Below, one piece after another: positions 1 through 12,312 of a DNA stretch of 64,000 bases. The notes beneath the pieces were generated by a model. The model had not been told where the DNA came from and ran no database searches. It saw only the letters and a list, made by a program, of their open reading frames with translations. How positions within the stretch are numbered: the stretch's first letter is position 1; each line of letters opens with the position of its first letter. This stretch comes from Ypsolopha sequella (lineage: Eukaryota; Arthropoda; Insecta; Lepidoptera; Ypsolophidae). The stretch spans positions 25,000,069-25,064,068 of the forward strand of contig OW203993.1 in NCBI GenBank assembly GCA_934047225.1, given 5' to 3'. The translations under genes were made by a program, and so were the position numbers.

Positions 1-75
1 TGGGCCTCCGACAGACGTGGACCAAATTTTTGGCCCACGAGCTAAAAAAGGTTGAAGACCCCTGGTATAGAGTAT
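1..75. mobile_element. fragment of a TIR transposon end (hAT-like?), cut by window edge
   Basis: The segment contains 'GGCCCACGAGCT' followed by 'GGTTGAAGACCCCTGG'. The phrase 'ggttgaagacccctg' next to a 'tggcccgcgagcc'-type stretch is a recurrent end of hAT-like nonautonomous elements in animal genomes. Only one end lies in the window, so neither TIR nor target duplication can be checked. Confidence 0.3.
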
Positions 76-1418
76 GACACGGTACTGTCAGAATAAAAAT
101 AAATTATACACAGTGCATCGCCCGACGCACAGTCAGCAAAGAGGCCGCCCGCCGATTTGTTACTTTGATGCGAGACAGACGGGTAGCGATAGCAAGAAAA
201 CTTGCTCATTATTTTATTAAATATTGTTCTTTAAATTATTTAAAGTTGTTTTATTTCAAAAACAAATTTTAGTATTTAACTTCTAGAGGAGAAATAAAAA
301 AAAAATACCAACTCTTCAAAAATATACATTAAGAAATTCGTCGGTTACGATTGTTCTTTTGTTTATAAATTAGATAAAATTATATTATAATAATATAATT
401 AGATACATACCTTAGATAGCACAAGATGGCTTTTAAAGCAGTGTTAAAGTTAAAGTTTTTCAGCTATGTGTATTGCGATGGGCGATTAGAACTGCTTAAA
501 TTTATCATATCCTGTCACAATTGTTTGTTGAAGAAAAAAAGGTAAAGGAGCCACGAGCAGAATCCACCAAGGGTTGTAATAAAATTATAATACTCGCATA
601 ATTATTATTATAAAAATATTTCGATCACTTCCAAGGCTTTGCAATTAGTTACACATTTTTTTTTATTATTTCCTTTTTTTTGCAAACCCTACACTGATCC
701 AAGTCAGGTCATTTCCAAACATCAGAACAGTAGGTTGCGTTAAGGCACGTATGTAATGTTACTGAGATAAATCAATCCACTATTGTGGTCCACAGAATAA
801 GGCCCAGTCGAATAGCTACTTCACACCAGACAGAGTAAAAGAAAAAAATATGACTCGGCAAGTACTCCTTCAAGCGATAAATACAAGTTTGATGAACTTG
901 TTCTGGGCAAATTAGATTTAATGACGGGGTTTCTTTTTGTAAAAAAAATATTTATCCACTGCTTCTGCCTGCGAACAAGCAGATAAGTTATGAAAATTTA
1001 ACTATTAATTCTAGTATACTTAAATGCCACATTATTTTGCAAATGTACTGTTTTATATTTTTCAGACGTTGCATCAATTTATTTAACGACAAAAAGCGTT
1101 GAATTTCCCTTAAGCAATTTCACTTTATAATATTTATGATATATTTTACTAAGTGCCGATAGGCGAAAGCATAATTTTCATGTTTTTGTAGTAATATTTT
1201 ACAAAATTTTATTTTTTGACGCTGCGCTTTCAATAATTTTTTAAATTTGCCCTCAACGATATTTTCCTTGGTTACTCCTACATTTTCTTTTCAGATATGT
1301 ATTACAAATAAATTTGATTTGAAATATAAATACAAAATCATGCATGGAATTTTCGGATTTCACAAATAAAAACCTGTAAAGATATAAATCGTGAAATAGG
1401 GCTTGGGCCGTTTGTTTA
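76..1418. other. AT-rich sequence without a recognised gene
   Basis: I see many short poly-A and poly-T tracts, no open frame of convincing composition, no splice-bounded coding block and no repeat matched elsewhere in the window. Confidence 0.5.
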
Positions 1419-1422
1419 TTAA

Positions 1423-1838
1423 GAGGCTATGCGAATTTTAATCTTGTCACTGTCACTCCAAGCGAAAAATCGCGCAGTGCGAGAGGGGCGGATTCAGGGC
1501 AAAAGGGAAAAACGTTGGTTTTATATTTATTATTTTTTATTAATTTATAGCTAGCAAAATTTCAAATATCAAATCTCTATATAGTTTAAAAACACCAAAT
1601 TAAATATGTTTGAGTTCTTTATATTAGGACCTATTCGTCAAACGAGGAAAAAAAGTGTGTTTGAAGACCTGATTTCAACAATCATTTCGATCGTGGAAAA
1701 TTTATCCAAAAATATTTTCCAATTTCAAAACCCTAGATTATATAGCCAAAATACATATACCAGAAATTAATTAAAATTTTCCGTGTATTTCATGAAATAC
1801 ACAGAAAAGAAACACCCGTATTTTTTTCGCATATCGCC
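1423..1838 (+). mobile_element. TTAA-flanked MITE, family T1, copy 1
   Basis: The element sits between TTAA at 1419-1422 and TTAA at 1839-1842. Its ends are GAGGCTATGCG and CGCATATCGCC, which are imperfect inverted repeats of each other. The inside contains 'GCGCAGTGCGAGAGGGGCGG', shared with the copies at 15.9, 42.0, 52.4, 56.1 and 59.8 kb. TTAA duplication is the hallmark of the piggyBac superfamily; no transposase is present, so the copy is nonautonomous. Confidence 0.7.
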
Positions 1839-1842
1839 TTAA

Positions 1843-4346
1843 TAATTTAATTTATACACATGTCTCATTCTCAAACCATAAGCATACTCACACTCTTATT
1901 AAAAATGTATTAAAAAAACTTGAAAAATATTCATATCAACTCGTGAGCGGGAAATCGAAACCCTTACTTTTAAAAAGGCCGTATATCTTAATCCTTTTTA
2001 AGTCTCATCGGCAAAGGGTGATGCCATTGAGCCTGTACGTGTTATTTTGAGCTCATCAAAGTTTTTTTTTTCTTAATAAGACTTAGGTATATCGTAACAC
2101 GAGGAGTCGGTGAGTTAAAGAGATATCCTTTTAGATTTGGTTTATTGAAATTGTGTTTTTATTATGTTGTTAATCTTTATGGAGTGTCTATAACTTTGGG
2201 CCGAAGCCACATTAAAAAGCAAAATGGTGTAAATAAAAATTTAAAAATTTCTATGTTACTTTTAGAACTTAGACTTAAAATAATTAAAATAATGTAATCC
2301 TAATTTTTCTTTTACTTTTTTGATTTTTAATTTTTGTTATTTAAAATGTGTATTTTAATGTATTTTCATGTGTTTTACAATGGGTCTTCGTAACCTTAAC
2401 AAAGAACTATTTTATTTTATTTATTTATTTAACATCGCAAAGCGTAACAAAAAAACACATCATGAAATACCCACCCAAAGGTAAAAACTTTTGTTCATTT
2501 AACACCGTGTAATGACAGCATGAGAAAAGTACAGAAATGTCAATGGTTATGTCTGTGTCAAAAATATATGTCATTAATATTGTAAAAAAATCAAAGTGCC
2601 GCATCGAGGCACCCCTGCAAGTTGTTTCATAATAGGCATGTCAACACTCGAAAACGATAGCTTTTCAAGTATAAATAATAGTTACTGCTGTATTTGAATA
2701 GTGCTACTTTTGCAGGCACTTTGTCGGCGCGCTTGAATGGAGTTTTAGCTTTCGATTTATTGATTTTTGAGATCATTGACAATTTTACGGCGGCTTTCCT
2801 ACATGGGTATTTTATTTTAAAATAAAATTCTGTAAATTCATCGAGTAAATTTTCATTTTTTTTTATATAGAGCAATTTCAACTTTAATAAATCCCGTTTT
2901 ATGATATAAAACAGAATGTTTGTTGAGTATACAATTTTTAATTTACAGAAAATCAAATGTCATTTTTAAATTGCGTTTACGTGCATTCTTATCTATAAAT
3001 TCCACTTTAGACATCAATAAATACCTACACTCCTCTATCTAATTCGCAATATCGAACCTTTCAACAAAAACTACTCATCTTGGATCCCAAAAAGTATTGG
3101 CACAGAATTGCCCGGTCCCACATCAATGTCAACCATTGTGCGCCAAGTATCGCTTACCGCAGAAATTATTTGCTCCTCACAATACATCTCTGGAGAGCTC
3201 TATTTAACGAAATTAGAAATTTTCGGACATAGACGGTTTCGACAATGGCGGGCGCTCCTCGGTGAGATCAAAAAGGTTTTTCTTGTCAAAAGAATGTATT
3301 TGAATTGCGAATATGGGATGGAATTGTGAAGTTTTGTTTGCTTATTTGTCACATCTTTTTTGTGTTACGACTTCAACATCTGGTTCTTGGGTTTGGACGG
3401 AAAAATGTAAACCTTATAAAAATTATAATTATAACCTACCTAAAAATTTCAAAAAGGGTTCGCTCAATTTCTATATGAATTTAACTGACATTTTTGCTTC
3501 CCATATATTTTTTTTATTTGGTGTTTTTTTTTTCTAGAAAGTATTTTTGAAACATCTCCTTCGAAAAAAAAATTCAATTCTGCAAAAATTACCTAAGTAA
3601 AAAAAATGCAAAACTTGTGCCCTTAAAAATATCAAATTACACCGAAAAAAAGTACAATAACGCCAAATGTTTACTTTTACAAATGTTTACTATTACAAAT
3701 TATCTTCGACAAAAGAATTAAAATTTAATAGTTCAATTTTACTTTTAAAAGCCCGGCTCAGGATGCTCGGGGCAAACAAAAATATCGAGTTACAAAACTG
3801 AGGATAACCGCTTTTTTGTTACTCTTATTAGGTTCGGTTTCACTATTTAAATGGGTCCAAATTGATACAAAGATATTTTGTATCTTTCTCTTTGGTGATT
3901 GATTTGTAAAATTATATATTTTTTAGTTTTCTGTATTTTTGTTTTTGTTACATTTAATTTATTATTCCCTGAAAATTTTAATAATAAACTATTGATTTCT
4001 TACACAAGAATATATGTTATAATTTTTAATGCTCCGTGAAATTTTTTTAAGTATATTATTCGTTATTAAAAAATAAAAGTACCTGCAAGCTATTTTTTAT
4101 TACGTTAGAAAAAAAAAAATCTGTGGTGGCAGACATCATTCATTTGTAAAAGTACCTAAAATAATAAATTAAATAATTTCCTATTGCGATGGCATATGGA
4201 GAATTGACTTCATAGTTAGTAGGTAGGTTCTATACTTTTCTATGTCAGTTGGAAATTTTATAATGCTGCGAAAATCCATAATAAATGTTAGGCAAAATCC
4301 TTTTCGTGAAACCTATGGTCATCTTTATTAAAATAATGTAAAGTCT
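1843..4346. other. AT-rich sequence without a recognised gene
   Basis: Reading frames here are short and have the lysine, asparagine and isoleucine bias expected from AT-rich noncoding DNA, including a 109-residue frame at 2627-2956 (minus). I found no domain, no conserved motif and no repeat copy elsewhere in the window. Confidence 0.45.
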
Positions 4347-4420
4347 TGTATAAAGTTGTGTCCACCTACCTATTTTAAAGTTTTGTATAAAGTTGTGTCC
4401 ACCTACCTATTTTAAAGTTG
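4347..4420. repeat. two-copy direct repeat of 37 bp
   Basis: The phrase 'tgtataaagttgtgtccacc' plus the following 17 bases occurs twice in tandem with period 37 bp, without a mismatch in the part I compared. It looks like a recent local duplication. Confidence 0.85.
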
Positions 4421-4599
4421 CACAAAACAGCCAAACCACACACAGTCCTAAACACAACACTAAAAAACAAATAACATTTGCACTGTCCGATCAATGAGGC
4501 CTAATGTTAAAACGGTGTAAGACAGAAAATTCCCGAAAATCGCTGTCGTAAGTCAGCTAACGTCGGTAATGGTCAGTGTAGCGCGTAATCACCGAATGC

Positions 4600-4886
4600 C
4601 CTGAAGTATTGAGTCGGTGCGAGTTCGGAAGCCGCGAACCGTTCACGATGTCACGGCTCGCTAGCAACTGGCCGACCCATCTGATTTTAAGTCAGCCGTG
4701 TGAGCATCGGAGGGGGCGGGGCTTGTTGGGGCCGTGTTGGACTCACCCCGCTGTAGGGTGGGTGACGCACACAGGCCCGCGCTCACTCACACTACAGCCG
4801 CCAGCGAGATATGACGCGGCAGTCGATGGAACTGCTCGTAGGTTGTTCTGTCTGAGGGTTTTTGGTGATTGGTTTTTTAGGCTCAG
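4600..4886 (+). promoter_or_regulatory. GC-rich island, possible promoter with noncoding first exon
   Basis: In otherwise AT-rich DNA this stretch is strongly GC-rich. It has a GC box (GGGGGCGGGGC near 4711), a CT/CA-rich initiator-like stretch (CTCACTCACACTACAG near 4779) and ends at a good splice donor, CAG|GTAGG, with GT at 4887. No ATG-started frame here resembles a known protein. This arrangement fits a TATA-less promoter and 5' noncoding exon read rightwards, but no downstream coding exon was recognised, so this is an inference. Confidence 0.25.
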
Positions 4887-7269
4887 GTAGGATTCGATTT
4901 TCTGCGAAGTTTTTAGTTCTTTTATTGATTTTAGAATTGTTTTCGAAGAAATGAGCCCTATATTATTAAAGCTCGTCCAGTAAATGTTTTAATTATTTTA
5001 GGTAGGTAGGTATACTTATCAAAGAAAAACAAATACTTAATAAAAGCACCGGAAAAAATAAGATGTAGTTTCATATACAATGATGTATTCAGGAAATTAG
5101 TTTTACAATCGTTTGTCGCTGGTAGGTATATTCGTTGTGATGCGCGACTAGATTCCTACTCGACCGTGGTCCTCGTAAACTGGTGATACGTCGTTTTACT
5201 ACCGATCTGCTCATCCCCTGAATGTTTATGTCCGGCTAGATGATAATGACTAGTGTAAAACTGATCGGCGATTCAGCAGAAAGGGTTTTATATTATTTTT
5301 TTATTTGTTAGATAAGAGTAATAAACTGAATAAAAGACTAGTTCAATAAATGCAAATCCAGATTGAATATAATATGATCGTAAAATATAAACCGAAATTA
5401 AATAATCTCAAAGCAACGCACATCATGAATAGTTATGTAACATTATAATAGATTATCATCATCAAACAGTTAAAATCATTCTACAAATATTGCCATCAAT
5501 GGTCACACACAATTAATTAGCAAAACAACATCATAATCATGACGCCCTGCAACAAAACGGTGCATATCCAAAAATCAACAAAAACGCTTTCGCACGAGAA
5601 CAACAATGGCGGCCACGCGGCAATAGTCACGCTCTTCATCCGGAGAATGAGTTAGCCCTGATTTATACTGGCCTAATTTCACGCTAACTCTTAGTTATTG
5701 TGAGATTTTGCGATTCCATGACACGGTATTTGCCACGGCTGGTTATCTCGCTTTGATTGAGACATTTTTACAACAAGTTAGGGTCAAAAGTTTCCGAAAA
5801 ACGTGGCCTCAAGCTATTGATAAAAGTGCTACTTTGCAACGGTCCATCTGCTATTAGTAGAATATTTTGAAATTAATTCAACCTTAAGCAATCCTCAACA
5901 AAATACTCCATCGCGATAAAAAATAAATAAAGGTATTTTTTCGCGTATAAAGAAAGTGTTTGTCTAAGAAAAATGTGGAGTACCGCAGCGGGACATCTAG
6001 ATACGTCAAGGTATTTTTATTTTTATTTTTTTTTATTATTTATTCTTTGGTCTGGGCTGAATAGCGTCGGATCCTTAATTTACGCATCGATAGCTTTATT
6101 TTGTAGTTTAGCAAATGCGACGGATTGTTCTTGGGGTGCGTTTTGTAACATTGCACAAAGGATAACGCAGTTGTAAGTCCATTGTGCAAACATAAGCAGT
6201 GACTTGTTTGTTTCAAACTTTTAACCGCTTTTAACTCCATGCTGCTTGATTTAGTCATAGTTATAAGATATACCTACATATTTACTAGATATTGACAAAA
6301 GTTCAAAACCAGTATTCCAAATCTCCAATAATTTAAAAATTGTTTTGCCGAATTTTAAAGTAAATTTTTCTACACCATTTTTTGCATCAATATAAAACAA
6401 AAAGCCAAGATATCCCCGGAATCATAACGCGCAGTATTAAGAGGCACAGCTGCAACACCTTACACGCATCGCTGGCCGCTCACAACATCCCGTGTAAGGG
6501 CTCTAAGTAACGCTTTGTGTATGCCGATAGGTCGGATTTTGGGGCCTAAATGATGATGGAAGCGAGTAGCGGATTTTAATTGTCAGTGTGGTAGTGCCAC
6601 ATTTTGCTTGTAAGACCATGAAATTCTTCGAGTATTTTTAATACAACTTATATGTAATTTTACTAAAAATGTAATGTTAACTTAAAATTAAGTAACGGGT
6701 ACTTTTGTGCTAATCTAAGCTACAATTCAAATAAACTAATAATACTTTTTTGTAATTCCAAAACTAAGAAAAACAAATCCAATTTTATCTATACAAATTA
6801 CAACCGCTATCTCTTGTGTTTCACACCAAAAACTGGATTAAAAAGAGCGACTATTCTATTCACCGATAGGTTAAAGATTAGCAAGGGATGCAGCCAATTT
6901 GACGCGCGCAGTGTCTTCCGCAAACCGCGCCGCTGCGTTTTGTGTGGTTTGTAGGAATTCGTAAAAAATGTATTAGATCGTTTTGCTTTCAGAACCTTTA
7001 GTTTAAGAACGGAGGTATAAGTTTTCGGTAACATATTTTTTGGTTAACAATGACGTTTTTCATACGTATATTTTTATTATTCTCTTAATTCCATTTTTTA
7101 AATTAAAGTAACCATAACAGGTTTTAATGAAAACAAAAAAGACCTTTTAAATAACAATGCGATACAAACAATGGTTTTTAATTCATTGTAAATATAAATT
7201 GGTAATGATATGTACCCTTCGTCGACGCTTGTAGCCATGAATTCGTAAATTAAGAATTCAGAATCTATA
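4887..7269. other. AT-rich sequence without a recognised gene
   Basis: Nothing coding was recognised. Small frames at 5973-6176 (plus) and 6040-6258 and 6807-7034 (minus) have no motif and overlap one another. A moderately GC-rich patch at 6420-6540 has no further distinguishing feature. Confidence 0.45.
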
Positions 7270-7669
7270 ATAATTTTTCATTGCAAGTGCTCGTAAAGGC
7301 CCACTTTTTGTGCATCAAAACCGAACAAAAAGTCGATTATTTTGCCCTAGGGCTTTATTATTATTATTTTTTTAAATTTATTTACAATGGTTGGCTAACC
7401 TGCGGACTTTCCTGTGTACCATAGATAGTATGCTTTTTTTCCACTGTTTAACGGCTCTGGATACAGTCCTTTTGAGCCAATTATAATTTTAAGTTCACAA
7501 GATTATATTTGTTTTCATTTCCTCACACTATGCATTGAAAAACGTAGTATGATACACGGGCGTAAAAGCAATAAATTACTCGGTTACGTTTAAAACACTC
7601 GCTACGCTCGTGTTTTAAATCGTCCTCGTAATTTATTCCTTTGCGCCCTAGTAGCATAAACTACTATTA
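7270..7669 (+). mobile_element. ~390-bp interspersed element, family A, copy 1
   Basis: One of six copies (7.3, 10.1, 28.2, 31.7, 57.1 and 63.1 kb). Shared landmarks in order are CAAGTGCTCGTAAAGGCC, GCCCTAGGGCTTTATTATT, GGTTGGCTAACCTGC, CCACTGTTTAACGGCTCTGG, and ACACTCGCTACGCTCGTG, ending in GTAGCATAAACTACTATTA. Both outer ends start with TAATA when read inwards. No transposase frame is present. A frame that reads MHQNRTESRLF on the other strand is simply carried by all copies of the repeat. Confidence 0.8.
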
Positions 7670-8164
7670 ATGAAGGGGAATATTAACGTTGAATGTGGTC
7701 TTGAAAATTACTAATTAGCATTTTATGTAGATATAATAATAAATACATAAGGGTGTGAAACAAATAATATAATTTTTTTTTGTACTAGGCTACTAAGAGT
7801 CTCGAAGAGGTACATAACTAAACACACTTGGTATAATTTTAAGAACCAAAATGTAATAGACGTTTTTTGCCAGAATAATGTTTGAACAAATATTTATTTT
7901 TGTTTATATAAACCTAAACAAAAATCCACCACAACTTAGCTTTGCCCACCAAAAATATATAAATGTAATATTTGGCTCTCCAAACTATTACTAATATTAC
8001 TCTGCTGATTTTTTATGCAAACACGCCTACCCAAACTACTTACCGTATATTTAATCCACTCCTTACCTATCGCAAAGAATAAAATACATAAATAACCGTA
8101 CAGAAAACGATACTAAAACAACACAGATGCATCATATTTCCCCCATCGACATATAAACACACGC
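7670..8164. other. AT-rich sequence without a recognised gene
   Basis: Nothing recognised besides short A/T tracts. Confidence 0.45.
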
Positions 8165-8401
8165 ACGCTTGCTCTCTCGCTCGGTTTCAGAATTTTCCGC
8201 ATAGCATCTGCCCGCTCTAACTTGGGGCGTGTTCTTCATTCTGATTGGTAGAGGGGAGAATGGCGCGGAAACAACGACCGACGGCAACCTTCCGACGGCA
8301 TTTTCCCGACGCTTTTAACGTTCGAAACTCGAATGTGATTTTGAATGAAAAATATATTTTTTCTTATTTTTGCAAGTTACACCGTTTTGCTTGGAGATAA
8401 C
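8165..8401 (+). promoter_or_regulatory. possible promoter and noncoding first exon with strong splice donor
   Basis: The stretch is GC-richer than its surroundings. It contains a CCAAT box on the minus strand (ATTGG at about 8244), an E2F-like site (GGCGCGGAAAC at about 8261) and runs to a near-perfect donor, AAC|GTAAGTGTT, with GT at 8402. There is no protein-like frame within it. The combination suggests a housekeeping-type promoter read rightwards with an untranslated first exon. The downstream exon is not identified; a 64-codon frame at 8759-8953 is the nearest candidate but matches nothing I know. Confidence 0.3.
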
Positions 8402-8958
8402 GTAAGTGTTTTAGCATTGCTATTAGTAAGAAAGTGATATTATATTACCTATTTAATATTTAATCGATTTTATGTTTTATATTTTTTAAATAAAATATGT
8501 TTACATAATGCAATTTATTTATTATAAATTTTAAAAGTGCAGTGCTATGGTAACTATAAAAAGTTACCATACTTTTATTTTATAAAAAGGTTTTTTTATT
8601 ATATTTATTTAGATTTGGGTTCCGTGCGAAGAAAAAGCAATACAGTTTCTTTCCATCTGGCTGTGTGTGTGGCATAACTTGTATGAGTACAATGTCAGTA
8701 CATCGTGTACATACCATCGGTCAAAGTTCCGCTTTATCATACCACATAGACACAAAAAGTGTGTAAGTGCAATTTTCTGAGAACCTTCAAGTTCTTAGCA
8801 GTTAGTTTAAAAGATACTTTGTACAGAGAATATAAAGTAACTTTGGATATGCCACATACTCATATAAAAATTCATGTTAAAAATGTAAATGAAGCATTTT
8901 ATGTGAAAACTGCTGAGTCCATCGAGAGATCACAGGAAAAATACGTAAAATAAACCGA
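8402..8958. other. possible intron region, AT-rich
   Basis: AT-rich sequence following the donor at 8402. It holds an open frame of 64 codons at 8759-8953 (plus) that I cannot assign. Confidence 0.3.
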
Positions 8959-9128
8959 TAATGGTATCGATTCGGTAAAAAACGTCTTAACTTATTTGAC
9001 AGGACTAGCCTTATTTTAAGCGTCCTGTCTTTTTCTTTCTTTATCGAAAAGACAAGGACAGAACGCTTAAATTAAGTTTAGTCCTGTCAAATAAGTTAAG
9101 ATGTGCTTCACCGAATCGGTACCATTAT
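8959..9128. mobile_element. palindromic MITE, family H, copy 1
   Basis: The two halves are inverted copies of each other: 'CTTAACTTATTTGACAGGAC' on the left returns as its complement on the right, with outer sequence ATGGTATCGATTCGG against CCGAATCGGTACCAT. A second copy lies at 48016-48186. The whole unit folds into one long hairpin of about 80-bp arms. Confidence 0.75.
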
Positions 9129-9262
9129 AAGATAATGTAGATCATCTGTTTATCACCATCAAATTACCTACTTCGTTCTGGGTGAATTACACGCTTAGTG
9201 TTTCCACTCTCAATATTATCCTTAATAGCTGCGCATCAAATTAAAGACACACACACCCTTAA

Positions 9263-9683
9263 GGCGCTCTTATCCCAAAATCAGTCATTTCAAAGTCAAA
9301 TAGAACTTTCAAATATCGTCTAAAACTTAAAAAAAAATACGCAATATAGTTCGAACCTTTATCTAGGCCTTCCACGCATGTGTTACACGATCAGATAAAC
9401 TTTGCTCGATAGAAATAATTCACGAACACAGCATGTAATAAGACCTTTCAAATCATACCATTTCCATAATTCCACTCTTTTATTAACGAAACATATCTGG
9501 TAATATTGCTCTTTAAATTTTCTAGGTCGACCACGTAAGTGGGTTTTAATAAACATATCCCTTATTTTTAAACAATTTAAAAACCGATAAAAACAACGAA
9601 AAAGTACAAAAGTGTGATTACTTTCTTTACTCCTTACACGTAAAGAAAAAGACAGAGAGTCACTCTTCTGGGATAAGAGCGCC
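9263..9683. mobile_element. TTAA-flanked MITE, family T2, copy 1
   Basis: TTAA at 9259-9262 and TTAA at 9684-9687 bound the element. TIRs are GGCGCTCTTATCCCA and its complement TGGGATAAGAGCGCC (one side begins TCTGGGATAAGAGCGCC). The inside shares 'TTACACGTAAAGAAAAAGA' with the copy at 39906-40323. A TTAA duplication points to piggyBac-type mobilisation; no coding capacity. Confidence 0.75.
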
Positions 9684-9786
9684 TTAAGAGAGACAAATTA
9701 TATTTATCAAATTAAGAAATGCTAAATTGCAGCCCATACCACGCCTTTAAAATGTTATAATTAAATACCCGCATAGTTAAAATCAG

Positions 9787-9890
9787 GAAGACGCGAAAGA
9801 GGTGTGTCAGGATCGTAGCAGATGGAAAACTGTAGTCTCTGCCTGTCCCCTTGGGAGAAGGCATGAGTGTATGTATCTATGTATGTACGT
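9787..9890 (+). pseudogene. LINE reverse-transcriptase C-terminal fragment (RTE-like)
   Basis: A frame reads approximately 'RGVCQDRSRWKTVVSACP', the last residues of a lepidopteran endonuclease/reverse-transcriptase polyprotein whose usual end is DRSRWKSVVSAYPSGRQAW. The same piece occurs at 27345-27445 (plus) and 42545-42714 (minus). Only the last ~30 codons and the start of the 3' UTR with ATGTATGTA repeats remain, as expected for a 5'-truncated insertion. Confidence 0.6.
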
Positions 9891-10069
9891 ACCTTAAATC
9901 AGAAGAAAAAGAACGTATTTTCTCTAAAAATATCAAAAAAATATCTAATAAAAAAATACGATTCGGTCGAGGAATTCTTCATCGAATAATAATGTGTTAC
10001 CGAATAATAATAATAATAATAATGTAATGTTTTTTGTAATAGTTACAATTGTTATCCAATTAATTTAAA

Positions 10070-10464
10070 ATAATTTTCAATGCATGTGCTCGTAAAGGCC
10101 CACTTTTTATGCATCAAAACCAAACAGAAAGTCGATTATTTTGCCCTAGGGCTTTATTATTATTATTTTTTAAATTTATGTACGAGAATTTGGCTAACCT
10201 ACAACCTTTCCTGTGTACCATAAATGTTATACTTTTTCCCACTGTTTAATGGCTCTGGATACAGTCCTTTTGGGCCAATCATAATTTAAAGTTTACAAGA
10301 TTATATTTGTTTTATTTCCTCACACTATGCATTGAAAAACATAGTATGATACACGGGCGTAAGAGCAATAAATTACTCGGTTATTTAAAACACTCGCTAC
10401 GCTCGTGGTTTAAATCGTTCTCGTAGTTTATTCCTTTTCGCCCTTGTAGCATAAACTACTATTA
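10070..10464 (+). mobile_element. ~390-bp interspersed element, family A, copy 2
   Basis: It carries all landmarks of the family (GCCCTAGGGC, CCACTGTTTAATGGCTCTGG, ACTCGCTACGCTCGTGG) and the same right end GTAGCATAAACTACTATTA. A short AT-triplet microsatellite lies just upstream at 9996-10023. Confidence 0.8.
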
Positions 10465-10534
10465 CTTAAGTTAGCTTAAATCCCGTGGACAAGGACAAGA
10501 ACATAGAACATAGATTTTTTTTATTGGTAATGTG

Positions 10535-10925
10535 CATTACATCCATCCATCTATCCATCCATCAGTCTAGTTCGTCCACTGCTGGACATAAGCCTTTCCA
10601 GGGCTTTGCCACTCCCGGCGGTCATCCTGAAAGAATTGCCCATACTCACACACGCTGGGCAGGCGGGTTGGTGAGCGCGGTGCCGGAACCCTCGCACCAG
10701 TGACGCCGCTGCCCGTCACCAGTGTGTTCAATATAAGGCCCGGCTATTAGGGATGGATATACCGCCATCCATCGGTCCCAGGCATGGTGGGCCTCCTGGT
10801 TTTTTGCCTGTGAGCTGTCCTCTTACTCTCCCCCGAATTACTTCGAGGGGGTCTCCAAGTAAGATGGTGGTACCTCCACAGTCGAGCCCGGCATCAGCTC
10901 TACCATCTATAATAATATGTGCATT
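10535..10925 (-). mobile_element. (GGAT)n-tailed retroposon, family G, copy 1
   Basis: Read on the minus strand the element starts with 'GATGGTGGTACCTCCA..' type sequence near 10890 and ends with 'CAGTGGACGAACTAG' followed by a (GGAT)n tail, seen here as CCATCCATCCATC at 10540. Other copies are at 39527, 42726, 53640 and 54100. The tail microsatellite, variable 5' ends and an 11-bp target duplication at the 42.7-kb copy indicate target-primed reverse transcription. A frame reading GGHPERIAHTHTRWAGGLVS is conserved among copies only as repeat sequence. Confidence 0.7.
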
Positions 10926-11384
10926 AAAAGTAATTTTTTTTTTTACTTTCTTCACTTAGAAGTAAATTAAATACAAGTGTCTTATTTCAACAAAGGTTCT
11001 GTTCCAAATTGGCAACGCCAGATTTTTCCAGATTTTTACACACTTTTATTGCAATGAAAACTTTTGAGCCCAGGGCGGCTATTCGGGCACGTGCAAAAAA
11101 TTGCGAAGGCAGATTTCGGGTGATATAAAAATTATTTTTTCCGAAAATGTCTACCGATTTTTTCGATTTAAAAACTGTGCTACGTATTCCTTACATTTTT
11201 TAAGCACCATCTGACCGATTATAGTCATTCAAATTTACATCGCATGGTATTTATCACGCTCTAAACAAAAGTCGAATGATTGATATTTCGAGTGAAAAAT
11301 AGTGCCAGAATTGCCATCCTGGTCTTCTAAAAATGCCGCTTGTTGTAATGCCGTCTCTTCTGCACGCGTGAAAAAACTCTATTA

Positions 11385-11632
11385 CTTAGACTCCGCTGTC
11401 CGTCTGTCTGTCCGTCTGTCTGTCCGTCTATCCGTCTGTCTCACCAGGCTGTATCTCATGAAACGTTATAGTTAGAAATTTCGGTTGCCGCTATAACAAC
11501 AAATATTAAAAAACGGAATAAAATAAATATTTAAGGGGGCTCCCATACAACAGACATGTTTTTTTTCCGTTTTTATAGATAATGGTACGGAAACCTTCGT
11601 GCGCGAGTCGAACTCGCACTTGGCCGGTTTTA
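11385..11632 (-). repeat. interspersed repeat with (GACGGACA)n and GGTACGGAA end
   Basis: On the minus strand it runs from 'GGCCAAGTGCGAGTTCGACT' to a (AGACGGACAG)n stretch at 11395-11445. This is a very common lepidopteran interspersed repeat, usually ending GGTACGGAACCCTAAAAA. Related pieces lie at 21170-21297, 50575-50790 and 60705-60743. Confidence 0.6.
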
Positions 11633-12269
11633 TTGTATCACTTTTGACTCTTAACCATCTACATACCAAGCTACAATTTTTACTACCATCTTGCAATCGA
11701 TTATATTTGGCTAGTAATGTAATTGTACGAGTACTTTTTGTCTCCTGCACTCTACTCCGTACTCTACCCGTGTAAACTAGGGATAAGCAATATTTAGCAA
11801 ACCCCCGAATGTAGGATAGATAGACCCATTATGCTAAGGGTGATCGCCCATGACGCGGCACAATTACTGCGTCATTCGGTTCGACGCACAATGCGCTGCG
11901 CCTGCGCATTTAAGCATGCTACGTGCTGTAGGCGGTGTGCCTTATTATGATGGTGGGGTTTTGTTGATGGGAATTATAGTGATAGTTGTTACATAATTTA
12001 TTAGTATGTTTAAAAATATATACATTATGTAGGTTGTTAAGATGATGTTGCGAAAATCGGCTATAGTACTCGTCCGTAAAACAAATTGTGAAAAAAATTT
12101 AATAAACGTGAAAAAATGTTTCATACATTTTTGGTCGAGTAGGTATGTAACTTTTCGAGAAGTTGGGTAAAAGTTGTTTATATAGACGAGTACTATCGCC
12201 AGTTTATGGCTTCCACGACATCATTTTAACACCCAGTACATTAAAATATGAAAGCAGAAAACTTTGCAG
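11633..12269. other. sequence without a recognised gene
   Basis: A GC-richer patch at 11840-11930 (CGCATTGCG-rich) and otherwise AT-rich DNA up to the satellite. No frame or repeat was recognised. Confidence 0.4.
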
Positions 12270-12312
12270 TGTGATAAAGTGGACTATCTACCTATATAAA
12301 GTGGACTGAACT

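Noticed and set aside
2627..2956. 109-codon frame on the minus strand
   Set aside because: Lysine- and isoleucine-rich, in AT-rich DNA, without motif; its composition fits chance.
10485..10703. Frame with TAGHKPFQ..RWAGGLVSAVPEPSHQ, also at 42845-43060
   Set aside because: Carried by family G copies; no start or domain, and the stops vary between copies.
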